The notes beneath the pieces are model-generated. The model was not told the DNA's origin, made no database searches, and worked only from the letters and a program-made list of their open reading frames with translations. From positions 1 through 47,683 of the forward strand of contig JARLGP010000229.1 of assembly GCA_031292735.1 (NCBI GenBank): a stretch of DNA of 47,683 nt. The letters are read 5' to 3'. Below, piece after piece: positions 40,126 through 47,683 of the stretch. Every line of letters starts with the position of its first letter. Position 1 is the first letter of the stretch. Made by a program: the position numbers and the translations under genes. The stretch comes from Holophaga sp. GTDB taxonomy: Bacteria > Acidobacteriota > Holophagae > Holophagales > Holophagaceae.

Positions 40126-41892
40126 ATGTTCTTGACTGGGCCGCCCCGGTGGCCGCGACACTCTGTCCTGGCTAGATCTTTAGCCTTGATCAGTGGTTTA
40201 CTCATCGCAGTGCCTCTCTCGGCGCAGCATGCCGCCGTGGAGGGGAAGAACGGGATGGTCACCAGTGCCCAGGAGCTGGCATCCCAGGTTGGGATCACGA
40301 TCCTGAAGCAGGGCGGCAATGCCGTGGATGCCGGCGTCGCCACCGGGCTGGCCCTGGCGGTGGTGTTTCCCCAGGCCGGCAACATCGGGGGTGGCGGATT
40401 CATGGTCATCCACACCGCCTCGGGCAAGGATACCGTCATCGACTACCGGGAGCGGGCGCCGAAGTCTGCCACCCGCGACATGTACCTCGGTCCCGACGGC
40501 AAGACCCTGAAGGGGGAAGGATCTTCCACCCTGGGATGGAAAGCAGGAGGGGTTCCGGGCACCGTGGCCGGCTTCTACCTGGCGTGGCAGGAATATGGAT
40601 CCGGCAAGCTGAAATGGGCGGACCTGGTTGAACCGGCGCGCAAGCTTGCGGCCGACGGATTCCCGCTCACCCAGGGCCTCGTCTCGGCCATGCAGGATCC
40701 TGACGCGGGGCTGGACAAGTACCCGGAAACGAAGAGGATATTCCTCAATGACGGGAAGGGCTTGCAGGTCGGGCAGACCTGGGTTCAGGCCGACCTCGGC
40801 CAGACGCTCAAGCGCATCCAAAAGGATCCCCGGGATTTCTATGTGGGCAAGACCGCCCATCTGATCGCGGATGCCATGGCCAAGAACGGCGGGAGCATCA
40901 CCCTGGATGACCTCAGCTCGTACAAGCCCACCGAGCGCCTGCCCCTGCGCACCACCTATCGCGGCTGCAGCATCGTCACGATGCCACCCCCCAGTTCCGG
41001 CGGCATCGTCATCGCCCAGATCCTGAAAATGATCGAACCGTTCGACGTCGCCGCCATGGGCCCCGGTTCGGCGGCCAAGTTCCACCTGTTTGCCGAAGCC
41101 CAGAAGCGGGCCTACCGCGATCGCGCTGAGTACATGGGCGACGCGGACTTCGTCGAGGTCCCGGTGGACAAGCTGCTCAACCCCGACTACCTCAAGGGCC
41201 GCATGGCCGACTTCGATCCGCTCAAGGCCACTCCGGCCAGCGACATCAAGTCCGGGCTCGGACCCTTCGTGTTCAAGGCCGCCAAGGAATCCCACGACAC
41301 GACCCAGTTCAGCGTGGTGGACAAGGCCGGCAACGCCGTGAGCAACACCTATACCATCAACGACTGGTGGGGATCGCGGGTGACCATTCCAGGCGCCGGG
41401 TTCCTGCTCAACGATGAAATGGATGATTTCACCGCCAAGGTCGGCGTGCCGAACCTCTACGGTCTGCTGCAGAGCGAAGCGAATGCCATCGTCCCCGGCA
41501 AGCGCCCGCTGTCCTCCATGTCGCCGACCATCGTCTCCAGGAACGGCAAGGTCCTTCTGGTCACCGGTAGCCCAGGAGGTTCGACGATCATCAACACCGT
41601 GCTGGAGATCATCACCAACGTGATCGACCACCAGATGCCGGTCATGCAGGCCGTGGAATCCCCGCGCTTCCACAACCAGTGGATGCCCGACGTGCTGTTC
41701 TATGAGCGCTACGGCATGTCTCCCGACACCATCGCCATCCTGCGGAAGATGGGCTATACCCTCAAGGTGGGCACGCCCTGGGGTTCCCCCTATCAGGGTG
41801 ATGGCGAAACGATCGCGGTGGACTGGGACAAGGGGCTCCTGCTGGGCGCCTGCGATCCCCGCTTCCCGGATGCCCGGGCCCTGGGATATTAG
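40126..41892 (+). CDS. ggt: Gamma-glutamyltranspeptidase
   Basis: 588-residue periplasmic Ggt with a signal peptide (about 10-36). It hydrolyses glutathione and other gamma-glutamyl compounds or transfers the glutamyl group. The precursor cleaves itself before Thr392 in SHDTTQFSVVD, the catalytic nucleophile. NAVDAGVATGLALAVVFPQA, PGTVAGF, PPPSSGGIV and RPLSSMSPTIV are family marks. AGGAGGGAG precedes the ATG at 40126. With tyrosine phenol-lyase and the aminotransferase it suggests scavenging of peptides and amino acids. Confidence 0.95.
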   Translation: MFLTGPPRWPRHSVLARSLALISGLLIAVPLSAQHAAVEGKNGMVTSAQELASQVGITILKQGGNAVDAGVATGLALAVVFPQAGNIGGGGFMVIHTASGKDTVIDYRERAPKSATRDMYLGPDGKTLKGEGSSTLGWKAGGVPGTVAGFYLAWQEYGSGKLKWADLVEPARKLAADGFPLTQGLVSAMQDPDAGLDKYPETKRIFLNDGKGLQVGQTWVQADLGQTLKRIQKDPRDFYVGKTAHLIADAMAKNGGSITLDDLSSYKPTERLPLRTTYRGCSIVTMPPPSSGGIVIAQILKMIEPFDVAAMGPGSAAKFHLFAEAQKRAYRDRAEYMGDADFVEVPVDKLLNPDYLKGRMADFDPLKATPASDIKSGLGPFVFKAAKESHDTTQFSVVDKAGNAVSNTYTINDWWGSRVTIPGAGFLLNDEMDDFTAKVGVPNLYGLLQSEANAIVPGKRPLSSMSPTIVSRNGKVLLVTGSPGGSTIINTVLEIITNVIDHQMPVMQAVESPRFHNQWMPDVLFYERYGMSPDTIAILRKMGYTLKVGTPWGSPYQGDGETIAVDWDKGLLLGACDPRFPDARALGY

Positions 41893-41952
41893 GCCGGCCA
41901 ACGGCTGAGCCTGGATCCGCTCCGTTCATCCGGGCCCTCCAGGCCGATCCAC

Positions 41953-41978
41953 TTCACGCCCCCGCAAGGGGGCGTGAA
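41953..41978 (+). terminator. Hairpin after ggt
   Basis: Perfect 11-bp stem TTCACGCCCCC/GGGGGCGTGAA with a GCAA (GNRA) tetraloop, 60 bases after the ggt stop, followed by CGCTTTG. Very stable; only a weak T tract. Confidence 0.6.
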
Positions 41979-42119
41979 CGCTTTGACGCCGGCGAGGCCA
42001 TCCGCAACGGTTCCATAAGCTATTATGGGAAAGTCCCAACCAGCACCGTCCCCCCTGAAAACGGGTTCCGCAGGCCCGCTGCCGGGTTGGCTCGGCCCGA
42101 GAAACCCTTGGAGTCGCCT

Positions 42120-43289
42120 ATGCCTTTCGCCCAACGCATTGCCCATCTCAAAGCCGAGGGCGCCTACGCGGTGTTGGCCAAGGCCACCCGGCTGGAAGCC
42201 GCGGGGAAAGACATCATCCACCTGGAAATCGGCCAGCCCGACTACGAAACCTTCAGCAATGTCAGCCTCGCCGGGATCAAGGCCATCGCCCAGGGGCAGA
42301 CCCGCTATACCGCCCCCGACGGCATGCCCTCGCTCAAGGCCGTCATCGCCCGCGATGCCGGCACGCGCCGGGGCATCGAAGTGGACCCGGCGGAAGTCGT
42401 CGTCAGCCCGGGCGGGAAGCCCAACCTGTTCTTCCCCACGCTGGCCCTGGTCGAACCCAACGACGAGGTGATTTACCCGGACCCCGGGTTCCCCACCTAC
42501 GAAGCGATGATCCGGGTGCCGGGAGGCGTGCCGGTGGCCGTGCCGCTGCTGGAAGGCAACCAGTTCTCCTTCGACCTGGCCGCCTTCGACAAGCTCATCA
42601 GCCCCCGCACGCGGATGATCATCCTCAATTCGCCGAGCAACCCCACCGGGGGGGTCATCCCCCGGGCGGACCTGGAACACATCGCCGCGCAGGCCAAGAA
42701 GTTCGATGCCTGGGTGATGTCCGACGAACTCTACACCCGCATTGTCTACGACAACCTCCAGGTGCCCTCCATCGCCTCCCTGCCGGGGATGAAGGCGCGG
42801 ACCATCATCGTGGACGGCTTCTCCAAAACCTATTCGATGACCGGCTGGCGGCTGGGCTACGGCATCATGCCCAGGGACCTGGCCGACCGGGTGAGCCTGC
42901 TGCTGACCCATTCCCTCGGATCGACCGCGCAGTTCACCCAGGCGGCCGGCATTGAAGCCCTCACCGGCCCGCAGGACCGGGTCAACGCCATGGTGACCGA
43001 GTACCAGCTCCGTCGGAACGTGGTGGTGGACGGGTTGAACAGCCTGCCCGGGTTCTCCTGCCGGAAGCCCCAGGGGGCCTTCTATGCCTTCCCCAACATC
43101 ACCGGCACGGGCCTGGATTGCGAAACCCTGGCCAGCCTCATCCTGGAAAAGGCGGGGGTGGCCCTGTTGCCAGGCTCCTCCTTCGGCCGATACGGCGCCG
43201 GCTACCTGCGCCTGTCGTACGCCAACTCCATCCCCAACATCGAAAAGGCCCTGGAACGCATTCGCGGCGTGCTCCACGCCGGGGCCTAG
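42120..43289 (+). CDS. Class I/II PLP-dependent aminotransferase
   Basis: 389 residues of the aspartate/aromatic aminotransferase fold type I. Marks are LEIGQPDYETF, YTAPDGMPSLK, YPDPGFPTYEAM, NSPSNPTGGVIP, MSDELYTRIVYD, the PLP lysine in DGFSKTYSMTGWRLGYG, and RLSYANS near the C-terminus with the carboxylate-binding Arg. Substrate preference cannot be told. GGAG lies seven bases before the ATG at 42120. Its stop overlaps the convergent DUF551-like gene by four bases. Confidence 0.93.
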   Translation: MPFAQRIAHLKAEGAYAVLAKATRLEAAGKDIIHLEIGQPDYETFSNVSLAGIKAIAQGQTRYTAPDGMPSLKAVIARDAGTRRGIEVDPAEVVVSPGGKPNLFFPTLALVEPNDEVIYPDPGFPTYEAMIRVPGGVPVAVPLLEGNQFSFDLAAFDKLISPRTRMIILNSPSNPTGGVIPRADLEHIAAQAKKFDAWVMSDELYTRIVYDNLQVPSIASLPGMKARTIIVDGFSKTYSMTGWRLGYGIMPRDLADRVSLLLTHSLGSTAQFTQAAGIEALTGPQDRVNAMVTEYQLRRNVVVDGLNSLPGFSCRKPQGAFYAFPNITGTGLDCETLASLILEKAGVALLPGSSFGRYGAGYLRLSYANSIPNIEKALERIRGVLHAGA

Positions 43290-43627
43290 GACGGCTTGGG
43301 CGGCCAGGGGAACCACGCCTGCGCATCGGCATCGATGCAGCGTTCCCAGGACTTGCCATCGATGAACAGCTCTTCCTGATCCCGTCCGCAGGCCTTGAAG
43401 CCCACCAGGCGGTCCTGCGGCTTGGGCGGAGCGGGCATGTGCATCCAGTGGGTGGGGTGGCAGGCGATGGTGAAACCTTCCCCGGCATTCTCCCGCCACC
43501 ACTGGTTGCTCTGGTAGCGCATGGCCACCGCGAGCATGGTGTCGGCCTCGGTGCTGTCGTACGATCCGCGGCCGATGAGGATGCTCCCGTCCTTGGGCGC
43601 GGTTGCAATGGGTTGCCATTCGCTCAT
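43286..43627 (-). CDS. DUF551-like small protein
   Basis: 113 residues. It starts MSEWQPIATAPKDGSILIGR and contains CHPTHWMHMPAPPKPQ, the Trp-Gln-Pro-Ile opening and His-Trp-Met-Pro-Pro ending of DUF551, a domain common in phages and prophages. The last 40 residues (ELFIDGKSWERCIDADAQAW) extend beyond it. It lies 25 bases downstream of the double TetR gene on the same strand. Function unknown; it may be a leftover of phage origin. Confidence 0.68.
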   Translation of the reverse strand: MSEWQPIATAPKDGSILIGRGSYDSTEADTMLAVAMRYQSNQWWRENAGEGFTIACHPTHWMHMPAPPKPQDRLVGFKACGRDQEELFIDGKSWERCIDADAQAWFPWPPKPS

Positions 43628-43652
43628 GATTACCTCAAGTGTGCTGACCCGA

Positions 43653-44831
43653 TTATGACCGGATGGAAAGGAATTCGGACAGCCCGTGGGTGAGGTAGCC
43701 GCCGATGGTTTCCACCAGGGCCCGGGCGTTCTTCGGCGAGTCCTCGAAGGCGGTCTCGATGCTGAAGTAATGGGCGAGGCCGAGGAGGTACTCGATGGCG
43801 GTGCCTTCGTCGATGCCCGAAGCGGGGCGGACCACCTGGAGCTCCGGTGGACGCCGGCGGTAGCCTTCAATGAATCGATCGTAATACCCCCCCACCGAGG
43901 AGGGCAGCACGAATTCGGCCTCGCGCACCAGGTTGCAGTACTTGTCCAGCGACAGGTAGAACAGCCAGAGCCAGAGCCCGCGCAACTCGTATTCGAGGGG
44001 GTTGAGCGGTCCGGTCTCGGGGGTGGCCAGGTTCCGGGAGATGAAGGCGCGCACGTCATGGCCCACCTGCTTTATGAGTTCGGCGTAAAAAGTTTCCTTG
44101 GATTCGAAGTGGCTGTAGAAGGCCCCCACCGACAGGTCGGCGCCGTCGGTCACTTCGTGGATCTTGGTTTCGAAGAATCCCTTTTCCCCGAACAGCCGGC
44201 GTCCGGACTGCAGCAGGCGCTCGCGGGCCCCTTCCTGGAGGGCCACCGGAAGGGGGGTGGCGGTGCCGCCGAACACCTTGGCCGGATCGTAGCTGAGGCC
44301 CTGGAACAGCCCGTCGGTGAGAATGCCCAGGGCGGTGGGGAAGTGGATGGGAACGCCGTTGAAGGCCCGCCGGGCGGCGCAGAACCGCAGGCCGCCCAGG
44401 GCGAACAGGTACTCGCCCAGGCCCATCTCCTTGCCTACGGCGGCGCCGAGGCCGCGCATGTAGATGGATACCAGCCGCCGCTCGTACTCCAGGTAACGAT
44501 ATTGGCCCTCACGAAAAACCGAAACCAGATCGCTGTGGTCGGTGGAAAAGTTGACGATAATTTCGGCAAAACTGCTGATCCGCTCGCGAGGAGTGGTGCC
44601 TTTAACCTCCTCCATGGTCTGCTTGACCTGGTCCAGGACCCGCTCCAGGATGACCTTGAACAATGCCTCTTTGCCTTCAAAGTAACGATAGAAGATGCCG
44701 TTGGAAAGCCCGGCCGCACGGCAGATCTCGGCGGCCGATACGGATCCATACCATTTTCGGGAGAACAACACCTCGGCGGCTGCCTCCAGACGCTCTTCCG
44801 TCCTCAGATTGCCTCGCCCTTGAGTTGTCAT
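43653..44831 (-). CDS. Tandem double TetR-family transcriptional regulator
   Basis: 392 residues, about twice the normal TetR length, holding two TetR units in one chain. The first HTH (about 11-55) reads RLEAAAEVLFSRKW...SAAEICRAAGLSNGIFYRYFEGKEALF. The second (about 206-250) reads LLQSGRRLFGEKGFFETKIHEVT...LSVGAFYSHFESKETFY. Each is followed by its own helical ligand/dimer region. A single chain would mimic a TetR dimer or bind two sites. Direct repeats ATTAACT, 14 bases apart, lie upstream of its start. Effector and targets are unknown. Confidence 0.88.
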   Translation of the reverse strand: MTTQGRGNLRTEERLEAAAEVLFSRKWYGSVSAAEICRAAGLSNGIFYRYFEGKEALFKVILERVLDQVKQTMEEVKGTTPRERISSFAEIIVNFSTDHSDLVSVFREGQYRYLEYERRLVSIYMRGLGAAVGKEMGLGEYLFALGGLRFCAARRAFNGVPIHFPTALGILTDGLFQGLSYDPAKVFGGTATPLPVALQEGARERLLQSGRRLFGEKGFFETKIHEVTDGADLSVGAFYSHFESKETFYAELIKQVGHDVRAFISRNLATPETGPLNPLEYELRGLWLWLFYLSLDKYCNLVREAEFVLPSSVGGYYDRFIEGYRRRPPELQVVRPASGIDEGTAIEYLLGLAHYFSIETAFEDSPKNARALVETIGGYLTHGLSEFLSIRS

Positions 44832-44853
44832 ACCCTGTGCCAGTGCCTCTCAA

Positions 44854-44874
44854 ATTAACTCTACTGGATTAACT
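44854..44874. promoter_or_regulatory. Direct repeats upstream of the double TetR gene
   Basis: ATTAACT at 44854-44860 and 44868-44874, 14-base period, 23 bases upstream of the TetR start. It is a candidate operator for autoregulation; direct rather than inverted symmetry would suit a protein with two HTHs in one chain. Confidence 0.35.
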
Positions 44875-44974
44875 TTAACGTGAAGCGGGACAAATCCCAG
44901 GAAGGGCGAAGAAGAAAACTGCGCCGGGCCATTGTCAGCGGTTCAACCCTGGGCCCAGAATGGGAGCCGGTGCC

Positions 44975-46153
44975 ATGCCGTTGTATGAGCCCACCTGCGA
45001 GGCTTTTTTGCTGAAATATATTAATCATATTGTCGTCGTGGTTCTCCTGGGGCTCCTGGCGGCCTGCGGCCCGGGCCCGGGCGGCCCCGCTCCGGGCGGC
45101 GGCACCCGCGCCTACAACGGCGCCGCCAGCACCGGGGACCACCTCACCTTCACCCTGGACCCGGCCTCCGGCGTGCTTTCCTACCATGACCTCAGCAACG
45201 GGGTGCGCTCCTCCCGGGTCACCTTCACCCAGGCGGTGGACGGTTCCCTCGCCTTCTCCGATCCCATCCACAACCTCGTGGCCCTGGAAGAGCTGCCCGG
45301 CACCGCGCTGCTGGCGGTGATCCAGAAGGCGGGGGCGCGCAGGAACGCCCACGCCCTGGTGGTGGCCCTGCCCAGCCAGACCCTCACCCCGGGGGCCCTG
45401 GCCGGGCTCAGCGCCAATTTCATGCAGTTCCGCCCGGGCCGGGGCGGCATCGCGGTGGGTACGCTCAAGGGCGGCTTCGGCGGCTCCTTCCAGAGCGTGA
45501 GCTTCCAGCCGTACGCCGACCTCCTGGGCGGGGGCGCGGAGCCCTTCGTCCAGGCCGGCATCACCGGCCGCGCCGTCAGCCAGGGCGCCACCGGGGACTA
45601 CCTGGGGATCGCCCGGTTCCAGGAGGGCACCGCGTACGCCTTCGGCAATCCCAAGGCATGGTTCGCGGTGGACACCCCCCAGGGGTCGCTCCTCACCTTT
45701 CCCAAGGCCGCCGGCCCCGGCTTCCCGGCCGCTGCCAGGGGGGTCTACAGCGCCCTGGTCTACGAAAAAACCGGGGCCGGCATGGCCGCTCCCGGCGCCC
45801 CGGAAACCGGCAGCATCGCCACCGGACCGGTGACGGTCACCATCGGCGGTGCCCTTCCCAACAGCATCACGGCCGTGGACGGCGACGGGAAGGTGCTGCT
45901 GAACGCGGTTCCCCTGCTGCCCATCTCCAGCTTCAGCCTCACCGGCCCCGGGGGGCTGGGCGATGCCTGCAACGGACTGTTCGCCTACGAGATTCCCGCC
46001 ACCAATCCGGCCAGCACCCAGTGGGTGTTCGTGGCCTTCCCCCCGGGCGGCATCGTGTTCTCCTCGTTCCTCGGCCACGGAGCCGCGGGCCCCGGGCACG
46101 GGGCGGCCTACGACTACTTCTACGGGGCGGGGGTGCTGCAGCCCGCGCCCTGA
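44975..46153 (+). CDS. Lipoprotein of unknown function
   Basis: 392 residues. A signal peptide with lipobox LLAAC (Cys about position 31) is followed by a Gly/Pro-rich spacer. The mature part is beta-rich with repeated short strands (DHLTFTLDPASGVLSYHDLS, GRGGIAVGTLKGGFGG), and no family is recognised. Such proteins are usually outer-membrane-anchored. GGGAG eight bases before the ATG at 44975 supports this start over one 15 bases earlier. It is divergent from the double TetR gene and could be its target. Confidence 0.75.
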   Translation: MPLYEPTCEAFLLKYINHIVVVVLLGLLAACGPGPGGPAPGGGTRAYNGAASTGDHLTFTLDPASGVLSYHDLSNGVRSSRVTFTQAVDGSLAFSDPIHNLVALEELPGTALLAVIQKAGARRNAHALVVALPSQTLTPGALAGLSANFMQFRPGRGGIAVGTLKGGFGGSFQSVSFQPYADLLGGGAEPFVQAGITGRAVSQGATGDYLGIARFQEGTAYAFGNPKAWFAVDTPQGSLLTFPKAAGPGFPAAARGVYSALVYEKTGAGMAAPGAPETGSIATGPVTVTIGGALPNSITAVDGDGKVLLNAVPLLPISSFSLTGPGGLGDACNGLFAYEIPATNPASTQWVFVAFPPGGIVFSSFLGHGAAGPGHGAAYDYFYGAGVLQPAP

Positions 46154-46246
46154 GCTGCTATCATCTTCAGCAAACGCAGTGGTGGCAGGCATCGGATGGG
46201 CGGAGGGCAGGGGTCCGCTCTTCGGATCCTTTTGGAAGGAGCGGGC

Positions 46247-46999
46247 ATGCCGGAGGAAGGGCAAGAGGGGATCCTGATCGACAGCGGCGGCCACCGCCTG
46301 CTGGGAATCCTGTTCACGGCCTGGGGCGAAGGCCCCGCCCCGACCGCGGTGCTGCTCCACGGCATGCCCGGGATCGAGCTGAACTACGACGTGGCCCTGG
46401 CCCTGCGTGAGCATGGCTGGAACTGCCTGATCTTCCGCTACCGGGGCTGCGGCGGGAGCGCCGGCGGCTATGCCTTGCGCAACCTCCCCGAGGATGCGCG
46501 GGCCGCCGTGGACGACCTGGTCTCCGGGCGCCACGAACGGGTGGACCCGGACCGGATCGTGCTGATCGGCCACAGCATGGGCGGCTGGGCGGCGCTGCTG
46601 GAGGCCGGTTCCGATCCGCGCGTGAAGGCGGTGGCGGTGGTGGCCGCGGCGGCCGATCCGGCCTCTCTGCCGTTCACCGACCTGGCTGCCGCGGCGGAGG
46701 TCACCGATTTCGTCCAGGGCCTCACCCCGGAAGGCTTCATCGCCCAGTGGCGGGCCCTGGACCAGGCCCCCCAGGCGCTGGCCCAGGCCGGCCGGATCGC
46801 CCCGCGCCCCCTGCTCATCGTGCACGGCGCCCAGGACGCCACCGTGCCCGTGGCCCAGGCCCGGGCCCTGCGGGAGCGGGCCGGGGAGCCGTGCCGGCTG
46901 GAGATCCACCCCCAGGCCAACCACAGTTTCACCCGGCACCGCCCCTGGCTCCGGAACACCCTGCTGGACTGGCTGGGGAGCCTGCCGGAAGCCCGTTGA
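46247..46999 (+). CDS. Alpha/beta hydrolase
   Basis: 250 residues of the alpha/beta hydrolase fold. The oxyanion region is AVLLHGMPGIELNYD, the nucleophile elbow VLIGHSMGGWAALLEAG with the serine in GHSMG, the acid is likely Asp in VHGAQDATVPV, and the His is in PQANHSFTRHRPW. It resembles prolyl-oligopeptidase-like/dienelactone-hydrolase-type esterases, and no membrane segment is seen. GGAAGGAG six bases upstream supports the ATG at 46247. It lies 14 bases before the ACT-domain gene. Substrate unknown. Confidence 0.88.
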   Translation: MPEEGQEGILIDSGGHRLLGILFTAWGEGPAPTAVLLHGMPGIELNYDVALALREHGWNCLIFRYRGCGGSAGGYALRNLPEDARAAVDDLVSGRHERVDPDRIVLIGHSMGGWAALLEAGSDPRVKAVAVVAAAADPASLPFTDLAAAAEVTDFVQGLTPEGFIAQWRALDQAPQALAQAGRIAPRPLLIVHGAQDATVPVAQARALRERAGEPCRLEIHPQANHSFTRHRPWLRNTLLDWLGSLPEAR

Positions 47000-47013
47000 G
47001 GTATACTGCCGCG

Positions 47014-47544
47014 ATGAGCGAACAAACCTTTGCCGTACTCACTGTCATCGGTCCCGACCGCATCGGCATCGCGGAGGATATCGCCGGGCTGGTGGCCAGC
47101 CAGGGCGGGAACATCGAGGAGAGCAAGATGGCCGTGCTGGGCAGCGAGTTCGCGGCCATCGTGCTGGTCTCCATGCCCCCCGCCGCGCTGGAGGCCCTGC
47201 CCGCGCTGCTGAAAAGCCGGGAGCGGGAGCTGAACCTCGGCTTCGCCCTCAAGCGCACCACCGGGCCCCAGACCATGGCTTCGGGCCGTTCCTACCTGCT
47301 GGAAACCGCCAGCCTGGATGGCCCCGGCATCGTCCAGGCGGTCACCGCGGTGCTCAAGCGGCACCGGATCAACATCGAGCAGCTGGAGACGGAAACCCAG
47401 CCGGCCCCCTGGACCGGCACCCCGATGTTCCGCCTGCGCGCCACCCTGATCCTGGGCGCCGGGGTTTCCACTGCCCAGCTGAAGGCCGACCTGGCCCGGC
47501 TGGAAGGGGAGCGGGACCTGGATATCAGCCTCAGGCCGGCCTAG
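47014..47544 (+). CDS. Two-ACT-domain protein, GcvR-like
   Basis: 176 residues with two ACT domains: TVIGPDRIGIAEDIAGLVAS with GGNIEESKMAVLG, then ASLDGPGIVQAVTAVLKRHR with INIEQLETET. This is the layout of GcvR, the glycine-responsive antagonist of GcvA, and of related amino-acid-sensing regulators. No GcvA is visible, so the target is unknown; control of the gcvT-gcvH genes at 6.5-8.1 kb is an attractive guess only. The start is the ATG at 47014; GAGG lies somewhat far upstream. Confidence 0.85.
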   Translation: MSEQTFAVLTVIGPDRIGIAEDIAGLVASQGGNIEESKMAVLGSEFAAIVLVSMPPAALEALPALLKSRERELNLGFALKRTTGPQTMASGRSYLLETASLDGPGIVQAVTAVLKRHRINIEQLETETQPAPWTGTPMFRLRATLILGAGVSTAQLKADLARLEGERDLDISLRPA

Positions 47545-47585
47545 CTAGTGTAGGCCGATCGGAATAGCGGAATCATTTCGACCCA

Positions 47586-47630
47586 CCCCACCAATTCCAG
47601 GTGGGGCGTCTCGAGCAGACGCGAGGCCTC
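47586..47630. repeat. Cluster of three palindromes at the window end
   Basis: CCCCACC/GGTGGGG (47586-47606), GCGTCT/AGACGC (47606-47622) and GAGGCCTC (47623-47630) stand back to back. The first could terminate the ACT-domain gene; the arrangement is more elaborate than a terminator needs. Confidence 0.55.
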
Positions 47631-47654
47631 GTTTCCTTCGGGTAAAGAACTCGT

Positions 47655-47680
47655 ACGCCGAGCACGCCAAGGCGCCGAGT
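47655..47680. repeat. CGCCGAG-type dispersed repeat, second copy
   Basis: ACGCCGAGCACGCCAAGG followed by CGCCGAG, of the same type as 17631-17671. The window ends within or just after it. Confidence 0.55.
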
Positions 47681-47683
47681 TAC

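Overview
The window is a GC-rich chromosomal segment from a Gram-negative bacterium. It carries LPS-related genes (GmhB-type heptose-bisphosphate phosphatase, a Kdo-kinase-like protein), lipoproteins with lipoboxes, an outer-membrane beta-barrel protein and a NapC/NirT-type multiheme cytochrome. Gene content and style (high GC, multiheme respiration, SpoIID-family protein, amino-acid fermentation enzymes) suggest Acidobacteriota, perhaps the Holophaga/Geothrix group. That placement is inference; no rRNA is present to confirm it.

Layout. 1-1717: an IS1182-type insertion sequence with imperfect terminal inverted repeats; its inner end supplies the stop codon of the adjacent cheX-like gene. 2312-9902: forward housekeeping block (yqeY, proS, a small unknown gene, gmhB, sfsA, gcvT, gcvH, LysM lytic transglycosylase). 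9981-12980: tRNA-Ala(GGC), an ABC-F ATPase, coaX, then birA. 13639-14276: a RelE/ParE-type toxin with a ribbon-helix-helix-like antitoxin, convergent to birA. 14416-20498: reverse-strand genes for an IMPACT/YigZ protein, a six-heme membrane cytochrome, a Kdo-kinase-like protein, Aat and a SpoIID-family protein, with a non-coding repeat zone at 17300-17700. 20584-22781: an IPT/TIG protein translationally coupled to a zinc-metalloprotease lipoprotein. 22775-27424: asnB and an aldehyde dehydrogenase lacking the usual catalytic cysteine, divergent from an FAD amine oxidase. 27455-31696: a hybrid histidine kinase, a site-2-type protease and trpS. 31748-32542: an outer-membrane protein with a Fur-box-like start region.

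32771-35240: tRNA-Lys(CTT) followed by a compact reverse-strand run of six small overlapping genes, one of them an excisionase-like HTH protein. Repeated short sites and no visible integrase make it look like a decayed or satellite tRNA-borne element. 35293-37909: a sulfatase-modifying-factor-type lipoprotein and a glycosyltransferase fused to DUF2062. 38212-43289: amino-acid catabolism (tyrosine phenol-lyase, gamma-glutamyltranspeptidase, aminotransferase). A promoter-small ORF-terminator unit lies between the first two and looks leaderless. 43286-47544: a DUF551-like protein, a tandem double TetR regulator, a lipoprotein, an alpha/beta hydrolase and a two-ACT-domain GcvR-like protein. The last 140 bases hold clustered palindromes and a repeat related to one at 17.6 kb.

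The strongest candidates for undescribed biology are the leaderless 42-residue ORF unit (39786-39995), the integrase-less tRNA-Lys island with GTGCCTCCA sites, the aldehyde dehydrogenase with Arg in place of Cys, and the double TetR protein. All functional calls rest on reading motifs by eye; no database search was possible.
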